Below, piece by piece: positions 12,188 to 23,043 of a DNA stretch of 64,000 nucleotides. The translations under genes and the position numbers were made by a program. The first letter of the stretch is position 1, and every line of letters starts with the position of its first letter. Source of the DNA: Euonymus europaeus (Eukaryota > Streptophyta > Magnoliopsida > Celastrales > Celastraceae); assembly GCA_963580455.1 (NCBI GenBank), contig OY756970.1, positions 11,284,001-11,348,000 on the forward strand. Reading direction: 5' to 3'. The notes below the pieces were generated by a model that ran no database searches, was not told where the DNA came from, and saw only the letters and a program-made list of their open reading frames with translations.

Positions 12188-13680
12188 CCTCTTGCTTAGG
12201 TCATCTAATCACATGCAAGTGCATAATCAATATCATAAACAACAATAACCATCACATGGTTTAACACATCTGAACCAAAGTCCCGCACATGGTATAAGAG
12301 TCCCGATCTCACGACCGTCCAATATCCATCACATCAGGTAAACATTATCCACATCATCAACCGTATCAAAGTACTACATGTACTAGGTATACACAAAGAG
12401 TCTACATTATAACCAAACCCTAAGCTCCAAGGTAGCCTCCCATGTCACGCCAACCGCTAGTGATCTGTTGGTTCGACATTCGAGCCAATGTTACCTGAAG
12501 ATCATAGAAAATGAGTAGGGTGAGCAGAAGGCTCAATAGGGAATAAAGAGTAATCAAGGTAAACAAGCTGAATTTGAAAGGTAAGCACAATGCATCAACA
12601 TGTCATTAAGATGAAAACATCAATAAATGAACAATCTCCACATCATATAGTCCTTTGGCATCTTTTTATGGATATCCAGAAAATCTTCGAAATCCTGGAC
12701 AGAGGTCTCACCTCATAGAACATCTAACACGGTTATATGACCAAATGCTTTCTCAACCCACCGGTTATAAGCATTGATCTCTTCCCGCCCTCAAAATTAC
12801 ACACACAAATAACTCCTATAGGAAATATGAACCCATGCTCGGTTCTCCTAATGCATCTAATGTGCACGTCCAATGTGTATGTAAGAATAAACATAGATAT
12901 AAATCAACCCTATATACATACATAACTACATGATGCATGTTCGAGAGTAAACAATGCTTGATGGATGATCAAATCTATAATCAGGGATGCATCAAATCAA
13001 CAAATAAGAATCATGGCTCGTTCTTCCTAGGAAGCAATCAAGACAAGAAATCAAATCGAAGACGAATGAAGGAATACAATCCGCTTTAGATAAGTATATA
13101 AACCAAGTATAAGTATTACTTGTTTATATACATACATAACTACATGATGCATGTTCGAGAGTAAACAATGCTTGATGGATGATCAAATCTATAATCAGGG
13201 ATGCATCAAATCAACAAATAAGAATCATGGCTCGTTCTTCCTAGGAAGCAATCAAGACAAGAAATCAAATCGAAGACGAATGAAGGAATACAATCTGCTT
13301 TAGATAAGTATTACCACAAATAAATATATAATCAACCTACTAAAACCCTAGAATCAAACTCTTAAGAAGTCTATCAAGATCTACAAAACCCTAGAATTTA
13401 CTAAAGTAAGAAACACTTACAAAACCTCAAAATCAAGCTTGAATCTTCAATGTCACACTCCAATGATCATGAATCTTCAATAATCAAAGCATTCCCTTGC
13501 CAAAATCTCATTCTTTCGTCTCTTCTCTCTCTATTTCTCTCTCGTCTCGGGTATTTCTAATTTTTCGTTCTGCGTAAAAATGCCTGCTCTGCTCGTTAGT
13601 ATTATAATTTGGCGCTGGTGTTCGGACACTTTGAGTTACGGGAACTACATCACTCATTTTCTGCAAGAAGTGTCATGACA
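12188..13680 (-). mobile_element. degenerate Ty3/gypsy LTR, left part (split by the dimer)
   Basis: The sequence parallels the solo LTR at 29967-32091: a CTAATCACATGCA-like start, AGTCCCGATC, a GGTGAGCAGAAGGCTCA segment, a TACATACATAACTACATGATGCATG segment and a late CTCTCTCTATTTCTCTCTC tract. About 265 bp of its PBS-side end are absent. It is interrupted at 13685 by the dimer and appears to resume at 29601. No ORF of note. Confidence 0.65.
12911..13311. repeat. 187-bp direct duplication within the degenerate LTR
   Basis: 12911-13097 and 13125-13311 are near identical (one difference noticed: CCGC versus CTGC), separated by 27 bp. This is a recent local duplication inside an older LTR. Confidence 0.85.
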
Positions 13681-13685
13681 CTTAT
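13681..13685 (+). repeat. target-site duplication CTTAT (left)
   Basis: CTTAT precedes the first LTR; the same 5 bp follows the third LTR at 29596-29600. Five bp is the usual TSD length for these elements. Confidence 0.85.
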
Positions 13686-14259
13686 TGTAATATCCCGAAC
13701 CCAAAATTTTAAAAAATATATAATAATTTTTCAAATTTAATATTTTTAATAAATACTACATATTTTTAGAAAAATATTGACGCAAGAATCAGCTAAATCG
13801 GAGTTGAATTGGATTTGTTATGGATTATAGAAGTTTAAGTGTTATTTGGGAATAAGGGGCAAAACGGTAATTTTCACCAAAAATCTGGGATAACCCAGAT
13901 TTTTCTGGTTTTTCCGGCAGATTTGGCCGAAGGAGAGAGAGAGAGGGGGGAGGAGAGAGAGAGAGAGAAGAAGTTGTTCGTTTGTGGTCCGATCGGAGCA
14001 AGTAAGGTGTCAAATCGAAGCTCGTGGAGAGAGGAACAAAACCCAACCAGAATCGTCGTCATCGGACCACCGTAGACGGCGGAATCAGGCGGCGAAGTTT
14101 CGGTTTTTCAAGATTTCAAAGCTCGATCCCGGTTGATTCAGTAGGAATTTTGGAACGAGACAGGTACCATTAGATTTCTGTTGTTGTGGGCTTCGTTTTG
14201 ATGTAGGAGTGACCGGAAAATTCGCCGGAAAAATGGATTCCGGCGACCGGCCGGCCGAG

Positions 14260-14487
14260 TTGACTCAGCTCCGGCGAGTTGACTCGGGTTTGACTGAGTT
14301 GACCCGTTGACTCGGGTTTGACCCGTTTTGACTGGGTTGACCCGGTTTGACTATTTGACCCGGTTTGACCGTGGACTATTTGACCCGAATTGACTTTGAC
14401 CGGGTTTGACTTTTGACCCGAGTTGACCGGGTTACCCGAGTTGACTTTGACCGTTGACTTTTAGGTTGACTTTTCCGTATTTTGACT
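14260..14487 (+). promoter_or_regulatory. array of 22 TTGACY (W-box) cores in LTR 1
   Basis: In about 230 bp I count 22 TTGAC cores, each followed by C or T, embedded in an irregular GTTTGACCCG/GTTGACT low-complexity repeat. TTGACY is the known core bound by plant WRKY transcription factors. The same array lies at 21098-21325 and 27936-28163. Function is inferred from motif density only. Confidence 0.6.
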
Positions 14488-14783
14488 GTCGTGTATACGT
14501 ATCCGTATTTTGATGCAGGAGGTTGATTTGGAGTTTTCAGACGTATTACAGATTAGCTTAGTCGACATTCCAGGTAGGGATTCTGCCCTAGTTCTTATTT
14601 GGGGTTCCGGGGGTTCCGTATTCGACGGACTCCTATTTGTCTATTGGTGTGAAATTCCCGGAGGTTGGGAATTTCTCTGTTTATACTCTTATCTGATTTA
14701 TTTCCGCAATTGCAATATGTTATGATTATATGTGGTTGTTTTGGAGGTATATGTACGACTGACAGTATTTTTGTGTCTCTTGC

Positions 14784-14888
14784 GGGCCCACTATCCTGGT
14801 GGGGCCCACCTATCCTCTCATGGGGCCCACTATCCTGGTGGGGCCCACTTATCCTTTTGTGGGCGCATATCCATTGGTGGGGCCCACC
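14784..14888 (+). promoter_or_regulatory. GGGCCCAC repeat cluster in LTR 1
   Basis: GGGCCCAC occurs five times in about 100 bp, mostly followed by CTATCC or TTATCC; copies at +6838 and +13676 repeat this. GGGCCCAC resembles the TCP-type site II motif of plant promoters. It may equally be a simple tandem expansion. Confidence 0.5.
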
Positions 14889-15922
14889 TCCTGATGTCTG
14901 GTTTTACCCTCGAGAGTCCGGATAGGATTCCATTATGATGATCTTCTATGATTTGTGAGATTATGGCGGGATGATTTGTAGAGCGTGGGACCCACATCGG
15001 GCAACCCAGCTTACTGGATGATTTATCGATGGTTTTGATCGGGTACGTACCTGGAGACCGGATTGAGGTGAGGTACATCCTAGGGGACGCTCTTCGATGT
15101 AGGCGATGCTATCGAGTACCTGATGTAGGCTCGATCCTCATCCAATCTGGGGAGTACCTGGACTGGGAGACACCTTGCGGGGATCAGGGTGGGTCCAGGG
15201 GAGGATTTTCTGTTGTTATGTGGATTTGTGTTGATACGGATTTGAGTTGATATGGATTTGAGTTGGATTATGATTGAGTACTGATTTGAGAGTTGTACTT
15301 GAGGATGGTAGTGGTGGAGCCTACTTGGTATCTACCCTACGGATTGACTGATTGTGATGAGTTGTGATGTGTATCACTTATGGTTTCTCTGTATGTATTC
15401 TATATCTTACAGGCTTTCTTACTTTATCTCTGATTTACTGGAGTTCGGTGATACGGGAGTGTATCACTATTTGAGTTTCCTGTTCATTTCACTTACCTCT
15501 TGAGCTTTTACTTTCCGTTTATTCTGATGATTGATATTCCTCTATATCCCTACTGAGCTTTGTAGCTCATCCCTTTCATTCACATGTTTTCAGGTGAGAT
15601 AGCCGGAGTGGATGATCAGCGCAGGGATGCGTGAGGCGTGATGTAGCTGGTGGGAATGGTTTGACTGTCTGTAGTATCTGTGTTTTGTACGGTATTCCGT
15701 ATCTATGAGATATTCCGCTGTAGACTCTGGTTTGTATGTTACATTCCATTATGGCAGTATTTGGGATTTGGTTGAGACATATATATGTGAGATTACTTAT
15801 GTAGTGTTTGGGTAGCTTGGGGTGTAAATCCGGTTCGGGGAACGGAGGAGTTCCCTGCCGGTCACGTCTCTGGGATTCATGGGTGCTCATCTGCACCTAT
15901 CTGGGAGAGGGGCGTGACAGTT

Positions 15923-15936
15923 TGGTATCGGAGGTG
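15923..15936 (+). other. PBS of internal region 1
   Basis: TGGTATCGGAGGTGG begins 3 bp after LTR 1, close to the initiator-tRNA-Met complement used by plant gypsy elements. Confidence 0.85.
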
Positions 15937-16082
15937 GTCAGTTAGTTTTTGGAGTGGTTATTCGGTTTCTTTTGTTTTTCCCCAGCTACACATCACGCGC
16001 TTCCCGGCTGATCTGGTGAGTTATTTTCTTTTACGTTTGAGGTATTTGACTTATGTAGTTATACGTTTACGTTTCAGTTATA

Positions 16083-16205
16083 GTAGACACACGTAAAACA
16101 CGCGTTCGGGGTGGGCGTGCTACCGCGGACGTGGGCGGGGTTGAGAGGAGAGCTTTGTTGGCTTCAGCATTTTTGGAGGATGATGCTTATGTCTGGTAGG
16201 AGAGT
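16083..16205 (+). pseudogene. damaged gag 5' end, unit 1
   Basis: Upstream of the long ORF, in the same frame, the sequence reads an Arg/Gly-rich stretch (RKTRVRGGRATADVGG) and then LLASAFLEDDAYVW before a TAG at 16197-16199, only two codons before the ATG at 16206. Plant chromovirus Gag normally has an Arg/Gly-rich N-terminus followed by well over 100 residues before this capsid segment. Here they are almost adjacent, which suggests an internal deletion. No ATG precedes the basic stretch in frame. The same damage is present in unit 2. Confidence 0.6.
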
Positions 16206-18773
16206 ATGACTATTGGTAGGGAGTGTATGGCAATGCCATGGACGGAGTTTGAGACTCTGTTTCTTGCACAGTATGTTCCCCAGGCCATTCGCGTTGCGAA
16301 GGCCAAGGAGTTTCTGGAGCTGATTCAGAGTAGAGATATGACGGTGTCACAGTATCAGGCACGGTTTGAGGAGCTTGGCCGATATGGAGAGGAGTACATT
16401 GCCACTGAGGAGAAGAAGATACTGAGATTTCAGCGCGGGCTGAAACCTCGCATTTCAGAGCGTTTAGCAGGGATGATGGTTCGTACTTATCGGGAGTCCA
16501 TTGATAGGGCACTTGATATAGAGAGGAGCATGGTTGATTCACAGGATTATTGGGAGCTTCATAAGAGGAAGTACGGAGATACTTCTTCTGCCTCAGGGAG
16601 CAGTAGTAGACAGAGGACTGAGGGTCAGAGACAGAGACCCAGACAGGATCAGGGGCAGAGATTCCAGGACAGGAGGCAGGACCGTCCGAGTCAGCAGCAG
16701 AGTTCTCAGAGACAGGGACAGCAGGATCCGCAGCAGCGACAGCAGGGTCCACGACAGGGACAGGGGTCCATAGCTGGATTGTATTGTTATGCGTGTGGTC
16801 ATACTGGGCACATGATATCGGACTGTCCCAGAGCGGATAGCCCATTGTGTTTCTCTTGTGGACTACCAGGACATGTCCAGAGCTATTGCCTGAGGAGTCG
16901 TGCAGCACCATCAGGCAGAGGACAGGGAGCCCCAGCACTTGCAGCACCAGCACCTAGAGCTCCAGCAGGCAGAGGGGCCAGACCTCCAGCACCACCAGTG
17001 ACACAGCAGCAGCAGCAGGAGAGGCAAGGCCAGAGAGCTGGAGTTTATGCAGTTGCACCCGAGCCAGCACCAGATCGTGATTTCATTGGAGGTAGAGTTT
17101 TACTTTTCAATTCTTGGGCTCGTGTTTTATTTGATACCGGTGCCACACATTCGTTTATTTCTACCTCGTTCGTTGAGGCATTGGGGTTAGAGATTTCGGA
17201 TTTGGATAGGAGATTGGTAGTGGATTCTCCGTTGGGTTCAGGTACTGTGGTGAGGAGCATTTGTAGGGGTTGTATTTTTCGATTTGCTGATCACGAGTTC
17301 CGAGCAGATTTATACGTTATGGATTTCACTGACTATGATGTGATACTTGGATTGGACTGGTTGACTGACTATGATGCTGTGATAGATTGTACAGAGCGTA
17401 GGGTCACGCTGACATCACCATCTGGGCGAGTTAGTTTTTGTGGGTCGCGGGTTGTTACATGTTCTCACTTTCTTGACAACCCACGATATACTGACTGTCT
17501 AGTGGCGAGCTTGACTTCTACATCGAAGATTGAGGCTAGTACGGCTGTGCCAGTGGTAGAGGAGTATTTGGATGTATTTCCTGATGAGTTACCAGGATTA
17601 TCACCACAGCGAGAGATTGATTTTGTGATTGAGTTATATCCGGGTACAGACCCGATTTCTATTCCACCGTATAGGATGGCTCCAGCAGAGTTGAGGGAGT
17701 TGGATAGGCAGTTGCGGGAGTTGCAGGGTCTAGGATTTATCAGACCCAGTACTTCACCATGGGGTGCTCCAGTCCTCTTCGTGAAGAAGAAGGACGGATC
17801 GATGAGGATGTGTGTGGACTACAGGAAGTTGAATAGGGTGACTGTGAAGAATAAGTACCCGTTACCGAGGATAAATGATTTGTTTGATCAATTGAGGGGT
17901 AGTCACTATTACTCCAAGATTGATCTCAGGTCAGGTTATCACCAGTTGAGGATTCGAGAGGAGGACATATCGAAGACGGCATTTCGTACTCGATATGGTC
18001 ATTATGAGTTTCTGGTCATGCCGTTTGGGCTGACCAATGCCCCAGCAGCTTTTATGGATTTGATGCATAGAGTGTTCAGACAGTATCTTGACCAGTTTGT
18101 GATAGTCTTCATCGATGATATATTGGTGTATTCGGCCACAGAGGAGGAGCATAGGGGGCATTTGGAGATTGTTCTGCAGACACTCAGAGAGCATCAGTTG
18201 TATGCCAAGCTGAGTAAGTGCGAGTTTTGGGCGACTCAAGTGAAATTCTTGGGGCATGTGATATCCAGAGATGGAGTGGCAGTGGATCCTGCCAAGGTGG
18301 AGGCTGTGTTGGATTGGAGGACTCCGAGGACAGTGGGAGAGATTCGTAGTTTCCTGGGATTAGCAGGTTACTACAGGAGGTTTATAGAGGGATTTTCACG
18401 GATTGCTTCACCGATGACTGAGTTGACGCGGAAGGGTGTTCCTTTCGTGTGGACTGATAGATGTGAGCAGGCTTTTCGGGAGCTGAAGACCCGACTCACA
18501 TCACCTCCAGTCCTGACTATTCCAGATAGTGGTATTGGTTATCATGTATATTGTGATGCTTCAGGGATTGGTTTAGGTTGTGTGCTTATGCAGCAGGATA
18601 GGGTGGTGGAGTATGCTTCACGACTGTTGAAGCCACATGAGAGGAATTATCCTGTACATGATTTGGAGTTGGCTGCTATAGTGTTCGCACTTAAGCAGTG
18701 GAGACATTACCTTTATGAGGAGCAGTTTGAGGTGTTTTCAGATCACAGGAGTTTACGACACTTATTTACATAG
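16206..18773 (+). CDS. gag (partial)-protease-RT-RNase H polyprotein, unit 1
   Basis: The 855-residue frame covers the second half of Gag capsid ([11 protein letters not shown]...), a Gln/Arg-rich linker and two CCHC zinc knuckles (C194-C197-H202-C207 and C215-C218-H223-C228). Then come aspartic protease with FDTGA (D310), reverse transcriptase with [11 protein letters not shown] and FIDD (D637, D638), and RNase H with acidic residues at about D784, E821 and D846. It ends at an amber TAG (18771-18773) inside RNase H; the same frame continues in the next ORF. The products would package RNA, process the polyprotein and copy RNA into DNA in cytoplasmic particles. Without an intact Gag start, autonomous activity is doubtful. 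The first ATG shown is only the longest open start, not an assured one. Confidence 0.9.
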   Translation: MTIGRECMAMPWTEFETLFLAQYVPQAIRVAKAKEFLELIQSRDMTVSQYQARFEELGRYGEEYIATEEKKILRFQRGLKPRISERLAGMMVRTYRESIDRALDIERSMVDSQDYWELHKRKYGDTSSASGSSSRQRTEGQRQRPRQDQGQRFQDRRQDRPSQQQSSQRQGQQDPQQRQQGPRQGQGSIAGLYCYACGHTGHMISDCPRADSPLCFSCGLPGHVQSYCLRSRAAPSGRGQGAPALAAPAPRAPAGRGARPPAPPVTQQQQQERQGQRAGVYAVAPEPAPDRDFIGGRVLLFNSWARVLFDTGATHSFISTSFVEALGLEISDLDRRLVVDSPLGSGTVVRSICRGCIFRFADHEFRADLYVMDFTDYDVILGLDWLTDYDAVIDCTERRVTLTSPSGRVSFCGSRVVTCSHFLDNPRYTDCLVASLTSTSKIEASTAVPVVEEYLDVFPDELPGLSPQREIDFVIELYPGTDPISIPPYRMAPAELRELDRQLRELQGLGFIRPSTSPWGAPVLFVKKKDGSMRMCVDYRKLNRVTVKNKYPLPRINDLFDQLRGSHYYSKIDLRSGYHQLRIREEDISKTAFRTRYGHYEFLVMPFGLTNAPAAFMDLMHRVFRQYLDQFVIVFIDDILVYSATEEEHRGHLEIVLQTLREHQLYAKLSKCEFWATQVKFLGHVISRDGVAVDPAKVEAVLDWRTPRTVGEIRSFLGLAGYYRRFIEGFSRIASPMTELTRKGVPFVWTDRCEQAFRELKTRLTSPPVLTIPDSGIGYHVYCDASGIGLGCVLMQQDRVVEYASRLLKPHERNYPVHDLELAAIVFALKQWRHYLYEEQFEVFSDHRSLRHLFT

Positions 18774-18803
18774 AAGGATCTGAATCAGAGGCAGCGGAGA
18801 TGG

Positions 18804-20423
18804 ATGGAGTACCTTGGAGATTATGATTTCTCATTGCAGTATCATCCAGGCAAGGCCAATGTGGTGGCTGACGCCTTGAGTAGGAAGTTGGCAGTGGCAC
18901 GACTGTCACTGCGGGAGTTTGAGTTGGTGGACATCATTGGGCAGTACCGACTAGATGTTAGTGACAGGGGTGATAAATGTTCCCTGAGCAGTTTGGTGAG
19001 TCGTCCAGCACTAGTACAGAAAGTGTTGGATGCACAGCTTGGTGATGCGATTTTTGATGATATTGAGGATATGGATGGTTGGATTCGAGGTGCTGATGGA
19101 GGAGTTCGTTTTAGAGGTCGATTAGTGGTTCCAGTAGATGTTGAGTTGAGAGATGAGATACTTAGAGAGGCACACTATTCTCAGTTCGCGATACATCCTG
19201 GTGCTACTAAGATGTATCGAGATGTACGGAGACAGTATTGGTGGAGCGGACTGAAGAGAGATGTGGCCCAGACTGTGTTGAGATGTCTTACCTGTCAGCA
19301 GGTGAAGGCAGAGCATAGGAGACCTCCTGGATTGTTACAGCCGTTTCCATTGCCTGAGTGGAAGTGGAAGCATGTGTGTATGGATTTTGTGATGGGTTTA
19401 CCGAGGACTGTGAGGAGACATGATACTGTGTGGGTTGTTGTTGATAGATTGACGAAGACTGCTCACTTTTTACCGATTCAGCAGGCTGACTCGGTGGAGA
19501 CAATTACTAGACTTTACATTCGAGAGGTCGTACGGCTACATGGGGTACCCGTGTCTATTGTATCTGACAGGGATCCTCGTTTCACTTCTCGCTTTTGGAG
19601 CAGTTTTCAGGACACCCTAGGGACGATGTTGAGTTTTAGTACAGCGTTTCACCCACAGACTGACGGACAGAGTGAGAGGACTATACAGATTTTGGAGGAC
19701 ATGCTTCGGTCATGTGTTATGGATTTCAGGGGTGATTGGGATACGCATATTCCATTGGTGGAGTTTGTGTATAACAACTCTTATCAGAGTAGTATTCAGA
19801 TGGCACCATTTGAGGCACTTTATAGTAGACCATGTAGGTCACCACTTTGTTGGTCGGAGGTTGGGGACAGACCCCTGTTGGGACCAGATTTGATTCAGCA
19901 GACCACTGAGGCTGTGGCAGTTATCAGACAGCGACTTTTGACGGCTCAGTCACGTCAGAAGAGTTATGCAGATCGTAGGCGGAGACCTCTAGAGTTCCAG
20001 GTGGGTGATCATGTATTCCTCAAGGTCAGTCCGAAGCGAGGGATACAGCGTTTTGGTAGATCTGGGAAGTTGACTCCTAGGTTTATTGGACCATTTGAGA
20101 TCTTGGAGAGAGTAGTGAGTTTGGCTTATAGGTTGGCATTGCCACCACAGTTGTCCGGAGTTCATGGTGTATTTCATGTTTCTATGTTACGGAGGTATCA
20201 TCGGGATCCCTCCCATATTATTGATTGGTCGACTCTGGAGATTGGAGAGGATGCTACCTATGAGGTACGTCCGGTTCAGATTTTGGATAGCCAGATAAGG
20301 AGATTACGTTCGAAGACCATACCCTTAGTTAAGGTGTTATGGCAGCATTATGGAGTTCAGGAGGCTACCTGGGAGGTAGAGTCAGATATGCGGGAGCGCT
20401 ATCCAGACTTGTTTACGACCTAG
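18804..20423 (+). CDS. RNase H end-integrase-chromodomain, unit 1
   Basis: In the same frame as the ORF upstream and separated from it only by the amber codon and 10 sense codons, this 539-residue frame starts with the end of RNase H (VVADALSRK). It continues with an integrase zinc-binding HHCC (H124, H131, C161, C164) and the catalytic triad D194, D255 and E291 (D-X35-E). A GPFEI/LP segment (about residues 429-450) and a C-terminal chromodomain-like region (about 485-537: [28 protein letters not shown]) follow. Integrase inserts cDNA; in chromoviruses the chromodomain is thought to steer insertion to heterochromatin. It ends at TAG, about 90 bp before the polypurine tract. All key residues I can check are present. 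Confidence 0.9.
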   Translation: MEYLGDYDFSLQYHPGKANVVADALSRKLAVARLSLREFELVDIIGQYRLDVSDRGDKCSLSSLVSRPALVQKVLDAQLGDAIFDDIEDMDGWIRGADGGVRFRGRLVVPVDVELRDEILREAHYSQFAIHPGATKMYRDVRRQYWWSGLKRDVAQTVLRCLTCQQVKAEHRRPPGLLQPFPLPEWKWKHVCMDFVMGLPRTVRRHDTVWVVVDRLTKTAHFLPIQQADSVETITRLYIREVVRLHGVPVSIVSDRDPRFTSRFWSSFQDTLGTMLSFSTAFHPQTDGQSERTIQILEDMLRSCVMDFRGDWDTHIPLVEFVYNNSYQSSIQMAPFEALYSRPCRSPLCWSEVGDRPLLGPDLIQQTTEAVAVIRQRLLTAQSRQKSYADRRRRPLEFQVGDHVFLKVSPKRGIQRFGRSGKLTPRFIGPFEILERVVSLAYRLALPPQLSGVHGVFHVSMLRRYHRDPSHIIDWSTLEIGEDATYEVRPVQILDSQIRRLRSKTIPLVKVLWQHYGVQEATWEVESDMRERYPDLFTT

Positions 20424-20510
20424 GTATTTTTCGTATTTTATACTAATTATTTTACCTTTGATTACTTAATAATTACCCTTTAGGTAATTTCGAGGACGAA
20501 ATTGTTTTCC

Positions 20511-20523
20511 AAGGGGGGGAGGA
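20511..20523 (+). other. polypurine tract before LTR 2
   Basis: AAGGGGGGGAGGA abuts the LTR's TGTAATATCCCG. It is the plus-strand primer site. Confidence 0.85.
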
Positions 20524-22757
20524 TGTAATATCCCGAACCCAAAATTTTAAAAAATATATAATAATTTTTCAAATTTAATATTTTTAATAAATACTACATA
20601 TTTTTAGAAAAATATTGACGCAAGAATCAGCTAAATCGGAGTTGAATTGGATTTGTTATGGATTATAGAAGTTTAAGTGTTATTTGGGAATAAGGGGCAA
20701 AACGGTAATTTTCACCAAAAATCTGGGATAACCCAGATTTTTCTGGTTTTTCCGGCAGATTTGGCCGAAGGAGAGAGAGAGAGGGGGGAGGAGAGAGAGA
20801 GAGAGAAGAAGTTGTTCGTTTGTGGTCCGATCGGAGCAAGTAAGGTGTCAAATCGAAGCTCGTGGAGAGAGGAACAAAACCCAACCAGAATCGTCGTCAT
20901 CGGACCACCGTAGACGGCGGAATCAGGCGGCGAAGTTTCGGTTTTTCAAGATTTCAAAGCTCGATCCCGGTTGATTCAGTAGGAATTTTGGAACGAGACA
21001 GGTACCATTAGATTTCTGTTGTTGTGGGCTTCGTTTTGATGTAGGAGTGACCGGAAAATTCGCCGGAAAAATGGATTCCGGCGACCGGCCGGCCGAGTTG
21101 ACTCAGCTCCGGCGAGTTGACTCGGGTTTGACTGAGTTGACCCGTTGACTCGGGTTTGACCCGTTTTGACTGGGTTGACCCGGTTTGACTATTTGACCCG
21201 GTTTGACCGTGGACTATTTGACCCGAATTGACTTTGACCGGGTTTGACTTTTGACCCGAGTTGACCGGGTTACCCGAGTTGACTTTGACCGTTGACTTTT
21301 AGGTTGACTTTTCCGTATTTTGACTGTCGTGTATACGTATCCGTATTTTGATGCAGGAGGTTGATTTGGAGTTTTCAGACGTATTACAGATTAGCTTAGT
21401 CGACATTCCAGGTAGGGATTCTGCCCTAGTTCTTATTTGGGGTTCCGGGGGTTCCGTATTCGACGGACTCCTATTTGTCTATTGGTGTGAAATTCCCGGA
21501 GGTTGGGAATTTCTCTGTTTATACTCTTATCTGATTTATTTCCGCAATTGCAATATGTTATGATTATATGTGGTTGTTTTGGAGGTATATGTACGACTGA
21601 CAGTATTTTTGTGTCTCTTGCGGGCCCACTATCCTGGTGGGGCCCACCTATCCTCTCATGGGGCCCACTATCCTGGTGGGGCCCACTTATCCTTTTGTGG
21701 GCGCATATCCATTGGTGGGGCCCACCTCCTGATGTCTGGTTTTACCCTCGAGAGTCCGGATAGGATTCCATTATGATGATCTTCTATGATTTGTGAGATT
21801 ATGGCGGGATGATTTGTAGAGCGTGGGACCCACATCGGGCAACCCAGCTTACTGGATGATTTATCGATGGTTTTGATCGGGTACGTACCTGGAGACGGGA
21901 TTGAGGTGAGGTACATCCTAGGGGACGCTCTTCGATGTAGGCGATGCTATCGAGTACCTGATGTAGGCTCGATCCTCATCCAATCTGGGGAGTACCTGGA
22001 CTGGGAGACACCTTGCGGGGATCAGGGTGGGTCCAGGGGAGGATTTTCTGTTGTTATGTGGATTTGTGTTGATACGGATTTGAGTTGATATGGATTTGAG
22101 TTGGATTATGATTGAGTACTGATTTGAGAGTTGTACTTGAGGATGGTAGTGGTGGAGCCTACTTGGTATCTACCCTACGGATTGACTGATTGTGATGAGT
22201 TGTGATGTGTATCACTTATGGTTTCTCTGTATGTATTCTATATCTTACAGGCTTTCTTACTTTATCTCTGATTTACTGGAGTTCGGTGATACGGGAGTGT
22301 ATCACTATTTGAGTTTCCTGTTCATTTCACTTACCTCTTGAGCTTTTACTTTCCGTTTATTCTGATGATTGATATTCCTCTATATCCCTACTGAGCTTTG
22401 TAGCTCATCCCTTTCATTCACATGTTTTCAGGTGAGATAGCCGGAGTGGATGATCAGCGCAGGGATGCGTGAGGCGTGATGTAGCTGGTGGGAATGGTTT
22501 GACTGTCTGTAGTATCTGTGTTTTGTACGGTATTCCGTATCTATGAGATATTCCGCTGTAGACTCTGGTTTGTATGTTACATTCCATTATGGCAGTATTT
22601 GGGATTTGGTTGAGACATATATATGTGAGATTACTTATGTAGTGTTTGGGTAGCTTGGGGTGTAAATCCGGTTCGGGGAACGGAGGAGTTCCCTGCCGGT
22701 CACGTCTCTGGGATTCATGGGTGCTCATCTGCACCTATCTGGGAGAGGGGCGTGACA
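20524..22757 (+). mobile_element. dimer LTR 2 (shared middle LTR)
   Basis: It has the same length as LTR 1. One difference was noticed, C to G at 21897 (LTR 1 position 15059). It is preceded by a polypurine tract and followed by a PBS, so it is both the 3' LTR of unit 1 and the 5' LTR of unit 2. There is no target duplication at either of its edges. Confidence 0.93.
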
Positions 22758-22760
22758 GTT

Positions 22761-22774
22761 TGGTATCGGAGGTG
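22761..22774 (+). other. PBS of internal region 2
   Basis: TGGTATCGGAGGTGG 3 bp after LTR 2, identical to that of unit 1. Confidence 0.85.
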
Positions 22775-22920
22775 GTCAGTTAGTTTTTGGAGTGGTTATT
22801 CGGTTTCTTTTGTTTTTCCCCAGCTACACATCACGCGCTTCCCGGCTGATCTGGTGAGTTATTTTCTTTTACGTTTGAGGTATTTGACTTATGTAGTTAT
22901 ACGTTTACGTTTCAGTTATA

Positions 22921-23043
22921 GTAGACACACGTAAAACACGCGTTCGGGGTGGGCGTGCTACCGCGGACGTGGGCGGGGTTGAGAGGAGAGCTTTGTTGGC
23001 TTCAGCATTTTTGGAGGATGATGCTTATGTCTGGTAGGAGAGT
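22921..23043 (+). pseudogene. damaged gag 5' end, unit 2
   Basis: Same Arg/Gly-rich remnant, same missing capsid N-part and same TAG (23035-23037) as unit 1. The damage therefore predates the duplication. Confidence 0.6.

Larger units (their letters stand above)
13686..15919 (+). mobile_element. dimer LTR 1
   Basis: It begins TGTAATATCCCGAAC and ends GAGGGGCGTGACA, followed 3 bp later by the PBS. It carries a GA microsatellite (about 13931-13968), the W-box array, and a run of GGGCCCAC repeats. It serves as promoter and terminator of the element. Small ORFs inside recur in all three LTRs and show no recognisable protein. Confidence 0.93.

Noticed and set aside
13839..14075. Small ORFs in the dimer LTR (78, 71, 86, 68, 82, 73 and 106 codons, each in triplicate)
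   Set aside because: All sit in LTR sequence and recur only because the LTR is triplicated. They are low-complexity (GA, GGGCCC) or lack domains, and the related solo LTR does not keep them.
14260..14487. TTGACC-rich block considered as telomere-like or CRISPR-like repeat
   Set aside because: Spacing is irregular, the unit is not TTTAGGG, and there are no unique spacers or cas genes; it is an LTR low-complexity region.
16210..16953. 247-codon open frame on the minus strand inside the gag region (and its copy at 23048-23791)
   Set aside because: It lies exactly opposite the Gln/Arg-rich gag and zinc-knuckle coding region; its composition mirrors that repeat and it has no domain.
18771..18773. 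Amber codon as a programmed readthrough site
   Set aside because: Related chromoviruses use one continuous frame here, and the following codons do not match the CAA-YYA type plant readthrough context. I saw no clear downstream pseudoknot. Kept only as an alternative.
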